Both the position numbers and the translations under genes were made by a program. DNA of 52,661 bases from Gemmatales bacterium. GTDB taxonomy: Bacteria > Planctomycetota > Planctomycetia > Gemmatales > HRBIN36. This document shows positions 8,084-17,250 of the stretch, piece after piece. A model generated the notes under the pieces. That model did not search any database and was not told the origin of the DNA. It saw nothing but the letters and a program-made list of their open reading frames with translations. Location of the stretch: positions 1 through 52,661 of the forward strand of contig JANXCQ010000005.1 in the NCBI GenBank assembly GCA_025060195.1, given 5' to 3'. Within the stretch, counting starts at the first letter, position 1. Every line of letters starts with the position of its first letter.

Positions 8084-9115
8084 TTATACTATACGGCGTA
8101 ATTCATCAAGGAGCCGATCCATCTCGGCATCGGTACCGATGGTAATCCGCAGGCCTTCGGTCTCGGGATAGCGCAGATAACGAACGAGGATACCGCGGGC
8201 CTTAAGTTGTTCATAAAGCCAACGCGCCGGGTGAGCGCGATGCACGCACCAGACAAAGTTCGCATGGCTCTCAGGCACCAGGAAACCTAGTTGACGCAAA
8301 TGCACAGACACACGCTGCCGCGTGGCCCGCAGCCGAGCAACGTTCTGGCGCATGTGCTCCTGATCTTCGATGGCAGCCGTGGCCGCGATCAGGCTCAAAG
8401 CATCGCAATTATACGAGTCTTTGACCTTATACAATTGCCGCGTCAGCTCTGGGCAAGCCACTGCAAAGCCAAAACGAATACCCGCCAAGCTGTATGACTT
8501 ACTCAGACTCCGAGTAACAATAACCCGTTCGTTTTTGAGGGGCAGGTGAAGATAGTTTTCCTCGGCAAAGTCGGCGTAGGCCTCGTCAATAACGAGCGGC
8601 GTGGGCCAACCCTGTAAGCGCCCTCGAGGTACAACGGTGCCTGTTGGCGAATTAGGGTTCGGGATGTAGGTTAGATGAACTCGTCGCGGCACCGTCTCGG
8701 CAGGCAAATCGCCCTCAGCCGTAAATCGCAGGATATGGCACGCTGCTCCTTGGATCGCTGCCAGCGTCTCATAAAGCGGGTAACTCGGGCTGGGAAAGCA
8801 TACCTCGCCATTCTCAGGCACCAACGCACGTGTAATGATAGTGAGGGCGTCGTCCGAACCGTTAGCAATAAGGATCGCCTCGGGCGGAACATCGAATATG
8901 CGCGCCGCGGTCTCTCGGAACTGGCGTCCCTGGGGATCGGGATACTTGCGCAGTCGGTCGCCGTGGATGGCCTGACGCAACGCTTCCAACACCCGAGGCG
9001 AAGGCGGGTAGGGGTTCTCATTGGTATTCAGTTTAATAACAGATCCCTCCTGCGGCTGTTCCCCAGGTTCGTAGCCACGCATTCGCAAGATATTCGGACG
9101 CACAAAATCGAGCAT
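8084..9115 (-). CDS. hisC: Histidinol-phosphate aminotransferase
   Basis: HisC converts imidazole-acetol phosphate to histidinol phosphate using glutamate and PLP. The 343-aa protein is a fold-type I aminotransferase. It has LNTNENPYPPSPRVLEAL at the N-terminus, the cofactor motif ANGSDDAL, PNPNSPTG, VIDEAYADF, and the PLP-binding Lys in RSLSKSYSLAGIRFGFA. A C-terminal TEGLRITIG carries the substrate-phosphate Arg. It lies 27 bases after hisD and 19 bases before hisB, so it is the middle gene of a compact operon. Some HisC-type enzymes also use aromatic substrates, but the context makes histidine synthesis the main role. Confidence 0.95.
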   Translation of the reverse strand: MLDFVRPNILRMRGYEPGEQPQEGSVIKLNTNENPYPPSPRVLEALRQAIHGDRLRKYPDPQGRQFRETAARIFDVPPEAILIANGSDDALTIITRALVPENGEVCFPSPSYPLYETLAAIQGAACHILRFTAEGDLPAETVPRRVHLTYIPNPNSPTGTVVPRGRLQGWPTPLVIDEAYADFAEENYLHLPLKNERVIVTRSLSKSYSLAGIRFGFAVACPELTRQLYKVKDSYNCDALSLIAATAAIEDQEHMRQNVARLRATRQRVSVHLRQLGFLVPESHANFVWCVHRAHPARWLYEQLKARGILVRYLRYPETEGLRITIGTDAEMDRLLDELRRIV

Positions 9116-9142
9116 CGCAAAATATGCCCTAGTCCAGAAATG

Positions 9143-10546
9143 TTAGCTCGTTGGTGTTGCCGAGCTAGGTAAATCAGCCAAGCGGACCCGCACACTTTCC
9201 GCGTGTGCGGGCAGATGTTCGACCGTGGCCAGACGGATTATATGCTCCGCCTCCCGCCGCAGCGCCGTAGCATCAAAGCGAATGACGCTGGTGCGCCGCA
9301 GGAAATCATTCGCGGACAATCCCGATGCGAACCGTGCCGTGCCGCCCGTAGGCAATACGTGCGACGGCCCTGCCAAGTAATCGCCCACAGCTTCAGGAGT
9401 AGTGTTACCCAGGAAAACAGCCCCCGCATTTTCGACGCGCTCGAGAAGGGCCTCGGCCTGACGCGCGCAAACTTGCAAATGCTCCGGCGCTAGCAGATTG
9501 GCTAAGTCCACCGCCTGATCAGCATCCTGCGTCCGCACGAAGGCGCCGAAGCGTTCGAGGCTATCACGAGTCAACTCGCCCCGCTCCAGGCAACGCAGTT
9601 GCTCCTCCAAGGCATGCTGCACCGCATCCAGTAACTCAGCCCGCCAAGTAATCAGAATACTCGAACCTGGAGCGTGCTCGGCCTGAGCGAGTAAGTCGGC
9701 AGCCAAGTACTGGGGATGAGCGGAATCATCGGCAAGAATAACCACTTCCGTGGGTCCCGCGAGCAAGTCGATGCCCACCGTGCCAAAAACATACTTCTTC
9801 GCGAGCGTAACGAATAAGTTGCCAGGCCCGACGATCATATCCACACGTGGCAGCCCTTCCATCCCATAAGCCAGAGCCGCTATACCATGCGCCCCGCCTA
9901 GACGGTAAACCTCGCGAATACCCAACTCGTAACAAACTGCCAGGAGTTCGGGATTGTTGCTGCCAAAGCGCGTCGGCGGAGCAATCACGGCGATCTCCCG
10001 CACGCCTGCCGCTTGCGCCGGCACGACTGTCATAAGCAACGTGCTCGGATACGCAGCACTACCCCCGGGAATATGAATGCCCACGCGACGCACCGGACGA
10101 TAACGCACACGAATTTCTTCGCCATTCTGCCGCCAAACCACATCGCTATATAGCAGGCCTGTCTGGAATGTGAAAAGTCGTTCCCGAACATGGCGTACCG
10201 TACGTAAGAATTCGGCAGAAACCTTAGCGTGGGCCTCCTGCAATTCTGCCTCCGTTACCCGCAATCGCTCAGGTGTGAGTTCGTATTCATCCAGCAAGCG
10301 ACTAAATCGAGCCACTGCCGAGAAACCGAGCTCCTGCACCTCCCGGCAAATCCGCTCAACACTGCGTACCGGAGGCAAAGGCTCTCCAAACAGCCGCATG
10401 GTCAATTCGCGCTGTCGGGGCGTGAGGACCTCAGCTTCCAAGCCCCGCTGCCGACGTATCTCGTGAACCAAGGCTGGAACGTCTCCATGACTCGACACAT
10501 CCAACCGTCGCAAGTTCAATCTCGCGCGTCCTTGTTGATCTCTCAT
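9143..10546 (-). CDS. hisD: Histidinol dehydrogenase
   Basis: HisD oxidises L-histidinol to L-histidine in two NAD-dependent steps. Family blocks are complete: YRPVRRVGIHIPGGSAAYPS, GGAHGIAALAYG, VDMIVGPGNLFVTLAKK, IDLLAGPTEVVILAD, LLAQAEHAPGSS with the catalytic and zinc His/Gln, LAPEHLQV, and GPSHVLPTGGTARF. The ATG at 10546 is chosen over a start at 10630. GGAG lies seven bases upstream (10554-10557), and the longer N-terminus is not family-like. The result is 467 aa, slightly above the usual ~430. It is the first gene of hisD-hisC-hisB, so the operon promoter should lie just upstream in the gene-free region. Confidence 0.96.
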   Translation of the reverse strand: MRDQQGRARLNLRRLDVSSHGDVPALVHEIRRQRGLEAEVLTPRQRELTMRLFGEPLPPVRSVERICREVQELGFSAVARFSRLLDEYELTPERLRVTEAELQEAHAKVSAEFLRTVRHVRERLFTFQTGLLYSDVVWRQNGEEIRVRYRPVRRVGIHIPGGSAAYPSTLLMTVVPAQAAGVREIAVIAPPTRFGSNNPELLAVCYELGIREVYRLGGAHGIAALAYGMEGLPRVDMIVGPGNLFVTLAKKYVFGTVGIDLLAGPTEVVILADDSAHPQYLAADLLAQAEHAPGSSILITWRAELLDAVQHALEEQLRCLERGELTRDSLERFGAFVRTQDADQAVDLANLLAPEHLQVCARQAEALLERVENAGAVFLGNTTPEAVGDYLAGPSHVLPTGGTARFASGLSANDFLRRTSVIRFDATALRREAEHIIRLATVEHLPAHAESVRVRLADLPSSATPTS

Positions 10547-12640
10547 CCACGCACTCCAATTTAGACAAGCCGAATTCCTGAAGACCCGCTGAGTAGCCAC
10601 TGCCCCAGAGCAGTTTACACACAAGCCCAAGTCGCAAGCAAGACGTTATGCTTCGCACAAGGTCGTTGTCAGCAAGCCTCACCCATCTTCAACCCTTGTT
10701 TTGATCACTCGTTGTGGCGACCTTTTCGACTATAGGACACCTGCCTCAACCCAGCAAGATGCTCAAACCCGAAAATAACCCTTTCACCGCAGACTCAGTC
10801 CACTCTCAGCGTTATTCCTCCGTTGAAATTATTAACTATCCTCAAATAACTCCCCCGAACATGTGTCCCGGCTTCGGGAAGATTTCCTCAATCTGTGTCC
10901 CTTCTTATGTCACCACACTTGAATTCAGAAGCGGCATCACTTTATACGTACGAAATAGTCCGTACTAAAGAATGCTTACAAGCCAATCGGCTACATTAGG
11001 TCGGAGCATTACTTCCCCACGGCCATGCTCAATCGGATATAGTGCCAAAAGAGCATAATCAACATTCCTTTGCCGCGAACGTTTAGAAACGATTAAGTCT
11101 TCAGTTCCCAAGCCAGCTAGTTAAGTCGACATATAAGAGCCTTAGCGGTTTCAACTTGCAAGCATATCCTATCGTCCATGCGGTAAAAGCACTTTTCTGC
11201 CATGTTAGATATTTCGGCCGTGCTCGAAAAATAAAATAGTAAGTAAAAATCCCCAAAGACCTGGGCTCACAACCGCAGTCTTGCAAAAACTCCGCTTTCC
11301 CATTTCCGCCACCGCCCCAAAGTGCCATGAGCATTTTACTATCTGACATTAGCATTTGTGTTCTCTAATACAGGAAACGTCCTCTTAGTAAGAGTATAGC
11401 GCGCCTAACTAATGTTTACTCGGCGAATATGAGATATCGCCAGCCTCTTAGAAGACAGGCCCTGCCAACTGCGGCTCACCTCACTTAGCGGGCGAACTTG
11501 GCGAGTGTCTGCTAATAAGTTAGCAGCTCAAACGGCAGCGCTAAAGGCACTACCCAGTCTTCTCCACGAAGTCTTCTAATTTAGTTGTGACTTATAGCTC
11601 AATGCAATAACGCGAAGCAACAAGCCTCCTATCTGTTCTGTCGTCCTATCTATCCAGCATGATGATGTGCCACAAAAATCAGCGCCCCGAGCAATTGAGT
11701 ATTGGCACCGTTAGGTGAAAACATCATCACATTGAAAGCGAAACTTACCATGCGCGTCAGCCGATGACTTATTCACCTCCGCTGTCTGAGACAGAATCTT
11801 CCCTCAAATTGCACAGAACTCCATCAAAAAACTGGGCAATGTAGATGCTGTCACTTAGCGGAGCTAAATTAGCCGACAAATTTAATTGTTGCTAGCTAAT
11901 ATAAAACAATAACCCGGAGAGTTAGCGTGCCCTCCCGTATCAAGTTAGCACTTAGCAGTGAACCATCGAAGAATTTTATTTTCGTTTTAATGGAAGATGG
12001 GATTCTTCCGAAACACAAAATCTATATCATGCCAGATCGCGAGCGGGCCAAGTAGCCCCGTGGCTTAGGCGGTCAATTAAGTTTATAGGACGCAGATGAC
12101 GGTCGTTTCGCGGTCCGGGAAAAATAATTACCCGGTATAAAGGGTACTAGCCAGTCAGTGCCGAGAGCAATCATTGCCGTTGTGAGACTCTATATAAGAT
12201 TCACGAGGGTCGGTGAGCACGGCTCTAAGACGGTAGGGCCGGTAATAGCCATTGCGACTTATATCTTAGGGATTGATTCCCGCAAGCTATGCCTGGTCTG
12301 TTCATGTGGACTTATGGGCATCATCTAATCGTGTGTTATGAACAAAGATCCGCATTCTAACAATGAATTCCCTGCTGCCAGCGAGAAGCCTTGGCCTTTA
12401 CGCTAAGCTACTAATGTTAGGTAGTCCCGGCCTGTTACATCTTTAAGATGAGACGAGGATGGCTCTCGCGATGAAGCCGAGATTTTCAGCGACGGGAAAA
12501 GACGGTGCAATAACGATCGCGCTTGCAAATGAATCTAAGCATGTCGGGCACTTGTAATCGCTTAGAAAACATAACATGGGGTGGTAGAGCGAGGTCTAGC
12601 GCGCTAGCGAATTACGACTGCAGCGGTAAGTGGCGCTCAA
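10547..12640. other. Gene-free region with lower GC
   Basis: About 2.1 kb upstream of hisD contain no reading frame with recognisable motifs, a plausible ribosome-binding site and sensible length. The stretch from about 10700 to 12500 is visibly richer in A/T than the surrounding genes and dense in stops in all frames. No tRNA, CRISPR array, transposase remnant or DnaA-box cluster was recognised. It must hold the hisD promoter near its left end. The rest may be decayed DNA or contain small RNAs I cannot identify. Confidence 0.55.
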
Positions 12641-13094
12641 GGTGCCAGGTCACGAAAGTGAGTTTTCTACCCAGGAAAAGAGGATGTGTGATAGGTTGGC
12701 TCGGCGTTATGAGGGGGCGGTGTGGGTCCCCGCAGACTCGCGACGAACAACTGGGGCAGGCGTATCGTTATCATCGTATCGCCGTTCCTTAATGTCCTCG
12801 GCAGCGGCGTGGAGGGGTTAGTGGCGGGGCCTTGGCGATTTTTGATAAGTTTACCCGCAGGGGAACGATGGCATCCCAAAGGCTCGGGCGTACATCAATG
12901 TCTGCAATGTGACAGGGGTGTCGCGGGATTAGTTGCATCAGCACTAAGAAGCGGAGTATGCTTCATAGCGCGGTGAAGGCTCGGGGCGGCGATGGTTGGA
13001 AATCCATGGGCAGGTGCCTGATGAATTGGTGCGACCAATACATCTATGTTGGGCGATGGTTCAAAGCCGCAGCGTGATGTTACCATCGTCTCTC

Positions 13095-13403
13095 GGGAGT
13101 CGCTTTGCTGAAGCGGGGAGGCAATCGCGTCGAGCGTGGGCCATTAGTGAAGGGTTAGCGCAACGGTTTCCATAATTTCGCATTCATGAGCGCAAGTGGG
13201 CCGTGACGTTCACCAATCTGGCGTGTTGTTTGCACAAGCGAGATCGGCTCGCGGAGGCTAGGTTGGTGGCCTAGCGTGCCATAGATGTGCTGGGGGAACT
13301 GATACGGGGGTCTCCGAACCGACTTGAGTCCATGCGTCCCTTGGGCACCGCTTAGAGCTGGCACGCAGTTCATTCCTTAGCGGTTCGTGATAAATCGAGA
13401 TAG
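13095..13403 (+). pseudogene. Decayed TPR-repeat fragment
   Basis: Read in one frame, this stretch gives two degenerate tetratricopeptide units broken by stops. The first is SRFAEAGRQSRRAWAISEGL-AQRFP then a stop. The second is AVTFTNLACCLHKRDRLAEA followed by RLVA-stop-RAIDVLGEL and IRGSPNRLES. The spacing and residues match the planctomycete pattern in which TPRs follow protein kinase domains (NLA..L...GRL.EA...YRRAI.....L....P). At least four in-frame stops, no start and no flanking repeats show it is a relic. The upstream part of the parent gene, perhaps back to about 12640, is no longer readable. Confidence 0.55.
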
Positions 13404-13631
13404 GGCAGAAAACGCAACGGTAGGCTCTGCATGAGCGCTAGGAATTGGCCGAACATTGGAGGCATGTGCTTAGTGCCCAGCTCACGTACCTAAGCAGCTA
13501 AGGAATTCGGCATGGTAAGCAGCTGAATCGGGTGATTCGGACTCAGCTAAGCAGCAACGCCAATTTACCAAGTAGTTGCCAAGCAGGCGCTGATTAAGAG
13601 CCATGCTATAGATTCAGTCTTAGGTCTTCCT

Positions 13632-13775
13632 GCCGAGTTACGAAACTGTTATTTGGATAACGGTTTCGCCCGCAAAGTTGTGCTGATTGCCGATCCTGGG
13701 ATAGACACGGCGCTGGCCATGCCGCAGCCTAGTACGATAGGCATGTTTGGCAACCAGTTTTATCTTAACCATTAG
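13632..13775 (+). pseudogene. Remnant of a nucleoside hydrolase-like gene
   Basis: One frame reads ...NGFARKVVLIADPGIDTALA followed by MPQPSTIGMFGNQFYLNH and a stop. This matches the N-terminus of inosine-uridine-type nucleoside hydrolases, where a short basic segment precedes the calcium-binding DPGIDDA loop and a downstream GN follows. Only about 35 residues of family-like sequence are present, against more than 300 in an intact enzyme. No start codon or ribosome-binding site is seen, and no continuation in another frame was recognised. The identification rests on one strong motif, so it is moderate. Confidence 0.45.
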
Positions 13776-13972
13776 CGTGTGTTAGGCGCCATAGCAAAGC
13801 TAGCGATAGGTCAGATTTTGAGGCTGGCGTTCTTCTTCCATCAGGCTGGGTAGAAGATACCTTTACTCGGCCTTTCCTGCGACAAGTTGGAGTATAGCAA
13901 TTCGACGGGCGAGCCATAGAAAGATTGGGATAGGAATGTCGTCACTTGCAAAAGCAGGAGGGAGCGTGAGCC

Positions 13973-16063
13973 ATGCGAAAAAGGATGATCATGACTGGTG
14001 CGGTAGCTGTCAGTATGGTGGCGTTAGTTTGTGGCGGTTTACAGGGCGAGGAGGGGCTCTGGCTGTTTAATCGGCCTCCGCGGGAACTGCTGCGACAACG
14101 TTACGGTTTCGAACCCGAACCTGCTTGGCTGGAGCGGTTGCAACAGGCGTGTGTGCGGTTCAATACAGGCGGCTCGGGGTCGTTTGTTTCTCCTAACGGT
14201 TTGGTCATGACTAATCATCATGTGGGCTCGGATCAGCTTCAGAAACTGAGCACGCCCGAGCGCGACTTGTTGGCTCAGGGTTATCATGCCCGTAAGCCCG
14301 AGGAAGAGTTGCGATGCCCTGACCTCGAGTTGAATGTGTTGATGCGAATCGAGGATGTCACCGAGCGGGTGCAATCGGCGGTGAAGCGGGGGATGTCGCC
14401 TGCGGAAGCCAATGCGGCACGGCGGAAAGCGATTTTGGAGATCGAGCAGGAAGCCCATAAGCGGACGGGGCTGCGTTGCGATGTGGTGACACTGTATCAT
14501 GGTGCTGAATACCATTTGTACTATTACAAGCGTTATACCGATGTGCGGCTGGTGTTTGCCCCCGAGAAAGAGATTGCGTTCTTTGGTGGCGACCCTGACA
14601 ATTTTGAATATCCTCGTTATTGCTTAGATATTTGCCTGTTTCGTGTGTACGAGAATGGGCAGCCGGTCAAGCCACCCCATTACCTGCGCATTGACCGTGA
14701 AGGTTGTCGGGAGGGTGATTTAGTTTTCGTGGCCGGGCATCCTGGTCGAACCGATCGGCTCAACACAGTGCCTCATCTGCAATTTCTGCGGGATGTGCAG
14801 TTTCCATTGTCATTGCAGGTGATCTTTCGTCGCGAGGTGATTTTGCGAGCTTTTAGTGAGCGTAGCCTGGAGAATGCGCGACGCGTCGAAGATGAGCTTT
14901 TCTCATACCAGAACAGTCGTAAAGCGCGGCTAGGCATCTTAGCAGGATTGCAGGACCCGGCGATCTTGTCCGCGAAGGGCCGACAAGAAGACGACGTCGC
15001 AGCGCAGTTGCGGAAATTGGGCAAACACGATCAGGCAGAGCAATATGAACAGGCTCGTCAACGTATCGCGGAAATTATGAGGCGACAGCGACAGTTGTAT
15101 CGGGAGTATTATTTGCTAGAGCGCGGCGTGGCGTTCAATTCGGAGTTGTTCCACATTGCGCGGACTTTGGTGCGTTTGGCCGAGGAACGCCAGAAACCGA
15201 ACGCAGAGCGTTTACGTGAATACGGCGAGGCGGGAATACCGTCGCTGTTACAACAATTGTTTTCCCCGGCACCCATCTATGACGATGTGGAACGTCTGAA
15301 ACTCGCGGATTCGTTGAGCATGCTCCTGGAGTGGTTGGGGGCGGACCATGAAATTGTCAAACTGGTGCTCCAGAATCAAGCGCCGCAGCGTCGCGCCGAG
15401 CAGTTGGTCAGTGGTACGAAATGCAAAGAGGTAGCTTACCGCAAGCAGCTGGAGGCGGGCGGGGTGAAGGCGATCGCGGCTTCGGAGGATCCGATGATTC
15501 AGTTGGCCAAAGCCGTGGATCCCTATGCCCGGGCGGTACGCAAGCGCTATGAGGAAGAAATTGAGGAGCCCTTGCGGCAGGCATATGCCGTCATCGCGCA
15601 GGCACGGTTTGCTGCTTATGGCACCAACATTTACCCCGATGCGACGTTTACCTTGCGCCTATCGGTAGGAACGGTGCGGGGCTATACCGAAAACGGTAAG
15701 GCGATTCCTTGGTGCACTACCTTCAGGGGTGCTTTCGCTCACGAGGAGGCCCATCAGAAACGGGAACCTTTCCGTTTACCCCTACGCTGGCACCAGCGGC
15801 GTGAACATCTGCGTATGGATACGCCTTTCAACTTTGTGTGCACTAATGATATTATCGGCGGTAACTCAGGCAGTCCGGTAGTGAACCGGCGGGGCGACTT
15901 CGTGGGTATCATTTTCGACGGTAACATTCATTCACTAATCTGGGACATTGCTTACACGGATGAGCAAGCGCGAGCGATTGCGGTGCATTCTGCGGCTATC
16001 ATAGAAGCGTTGGAAAAAGTGTACCAAGCGCACGAACTACTCAGCGAGTTGCAGGCTAAGTGA
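13973..16063 (+). CDS. S46-family dipeptidyl peptidase
   Basis: This exported serine peptidase resembles DPP7/DPP11, which remove dipeptides from peptide N-termini in the periplasm. The 696-aa product has a signal peptide (residues 1-25), then LWLFNRPPRELLRQRYGF. The chymotrypsin-like catalytic motifs follow: His in GLVMTNHHVG (about 82-83), Asp in the FGGDPDNFEYPRY region, and Ser632 in NDIIGGNSGSPVVN. A helical insertion in the middle (about 290-480) is typical of S46. Length and order are complete. A GGAGGGAGCGTGAGCC stretch upstream supports the ATG. Its 3' end overlaps the convergent homocysteine methyltransferase gene by 27 bp. Specificity cannot be deduced. Confidence 0.93.
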   Translation: MRKRMIMTGAVAVSMVALVCGGLQGEEGLWLFNRPPRELLRQRYGFEPEPAWLERLQQACVRFNTGGSGSFVSPNGLVMTNHHVGSDQLQKLSTPERDLLAQGYHARKPEEELRCPDLELNVLMRIEDVTERVQSAVKRGMSPAEANAARRKAILEIEQEAHKRTGLRCDVVTLYHGAEYHLYYYKRYTDVRLVFAPEKEIAFFGGDPDNFEYPRYCLDICLFRVYENGQPVKPPHYLRIDREGCREGDLVFVAGHPGRTDRLNTVPHLQFLRDVQFPLSLQVIFRREVILRAFSERSLENARRVEDELFSYQNSRKARLGILAGLQDPAILSAKGRQEDDVAAQLRKLGKHDQAEQYEQARQRIAEIMRRQRQLYREYYLLERGVAFNSELFHIARTLVRLAEERQKPNAERLREYGEAGIPSLLQQLFSPAPIYDDVERLKLADSLSMLLEWLGADHEIVKLVLQNQAPQRRAEQLVSGTKCKEVAYRKQLEAGGVKAIAASEDPMIQLAKAVDPYARAVRKRYEEEIEEPLRQAYAVIAQARFAAYGTNIYPDATFTLRLSVGTVRGYTENGKAIPWCTTFRGAFAHEEAHQKREPFRLPLRWHQRREHLRMDTPFNFVCTNDIIGGNSGSPVVNRRGDFVGIIFDGNIHSLIWDIAYTDEQARAIAVHSAAIIEALEKVYQAHELLSELQAK

Positions 16064-17185
16064 CGCCACGCTACGGCGTAGTCGCTTCCGCATCGCGCTA
16101 ATGTCTCTCGGCGTGCTGCCACAGCATCCGCCAATCCAGCGGGCGCCTGCGGCAACCAAGTCGGAAACGGCCGACTCCAGATATTCGCGCCGTCGCGGGT
16201 AAACTAGACGTGAGCCTCGCGGCTGCGGCGTGCCGGCGCTGGGACGCGCGAGTAACTGCAAGCTCGTAAAACGGCGGAATTCACGGAGGATTCGCGACAC
16301 GTCCTGTGGCTCCAAGTTGTAGCCGCAATTGACGCCGAGAACACTGATAAGGCCCCGATAGCGTTCGGCCCATTGGGCGATTTGGCGTGCGCTATGCTGT
16401 GTGGGCCAAGTGACCAAACGCTGACCTCGACGGCGAAAAGTGAACGAAACGAAGATGGGTTGGTGGAAAGTCGGCTTCAACCGCGTCAAGACGGCTTGCA
16501 CAAAGTTCAACGAGTGCTGCGTCTCTAAAAATAGGGCATGGGCTTGGCGTAGGCTGCGAATCTGTTGAAGGCATTGCGCCACGCCGTTGCTCGAAGCATT
16601 GGGCCAAGGGCCGACCGACGCGACGACTGGGACGATGCGGCCGACCGTCGTAATTGCTTCCCGAGCGCAATGAATGGCCCAGCGATTGATGCGACGGTAA
16701 TACCGTTCCACCGGTCGAGGCACTGACACAGTGCGGGGCCAGGCCAGGAAGGTATTCGTCACTAAACACTGCGCCCCTGCTCGGAGATAATCTACGTGCA
16801 CCTGCTGCACCCAATCAGGGCGTAACAAATTCATTAGGGCCAAACTATCGCCGAGCGTCCAGCCTCCAGTCTGATTTCTCCACCGCGCCAGACGCAACGC
16901 TATCTCCAAAGCTTGTTTTCGCCCTGGGCACAGCTCACCGAGTATTCGCTGGGCGCATTCGGGTTGGCAATTCGCCTCGGTTAGAGCGACCGTGAGCTGC
17001 GCCAGCGCTCTACCATGGCGTCTCAACAATTCTGTACCCATAGCGCCGTCCATGAGCACTACCCGCTCCGAGGCGAGCCAGTTGTGTAATAGCGATTGGG
17101 CCGTGCTACGGCGCCGGTACTTAGTCGGCGAGCGGGTCATTACATGCTCTGGTGGCTGCTCAACCGTAACGATTGGTTCTCTCAT
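16037..17185 (-). CDS. Homocysteine S-methyltransferase-like protein
   Basis: The protein (about 382 aa from the ATG at 17185) belongs to the zinc-dependent homocysteine/betaine methyltransferase family. It begins with VVLMDGAMGTELLRRHG, has YLRAGAQCLVTNTF and VVASVGPW, a first zinc Cys in LGVNCGY, and the terminal Cys pair in WIGGCCGSTPRDISAMR. The enzyme moves a methyl group to homocysteine or a related thiol; the donor is unknown. The start is uncertain: a TTG at 17242 and an ATG at 17140 are alternatives and none has a strong ribosome-binding site. It follows the aminotransferase gene closely on the same strand, so both may serve sulfur amino-acid metabolism. Its tail overlaps the S46 peptidase gene. 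Confidence 0.85.
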   Translation of the reverse strand: MREPIVTVEQPPEHVMTRSPTKYRRRSTAQSLLHNWLASERVVLMDGAMGTELLRRHGRALAQLTVALTEANCQPECAQRILGELCPGRKQALEIALRLARWRNQTGGWTLGDSLALMNLLRPDWVQQVHVDYLRAGAQCLVTNTFLAWPRTVSVPRPVERYYRRINRWAIHCAREAITTVGRIVPVVASVGPWPNASSNGVAQCLQQIRSLRQAHALFLETQHSLNFVQAVLTRLKPTFHQPIFVSFTFRRRGQRLVTWPTQHSARQIAQWAERYRGLISVLGVNCGYNLEPQDVSRILREFRRFTSLQLLARPSAGTPQPRGSRLVYPRRREYLESAVSDLVAAGARWIGGCCGSTPRDISAMRKRLRRSVASLSLQLAE

Positions 17186-17250
17186 AACCTTGTTGTCCAG
17201 GCTTATCGTCTTGGGGGAACGACCCGAAGAAGGCGTTACCAAGTAGTGTC

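Noticed and set aside
11999..12160. tRNA-like look of a stretch with several short GC helices near 12050-12130
   Set aside because: No cloverleaf with a proper T-loop (GTTCRA) and acceptor stem could be formed.
10547..12640. Possible replication origin in the gene-free, AT-richer region
   Set aside because: No cluster of DnaA boxes (TTATCCACA-like) and no dnaA, dnaN or gidA neighbour.
12523..12976. Open frames of 84-89 codons on the plus strand
   Set aside because: No recognisable domain, no ribosome-binding site, and they overlap each other in different frames within a region showing gene decay.
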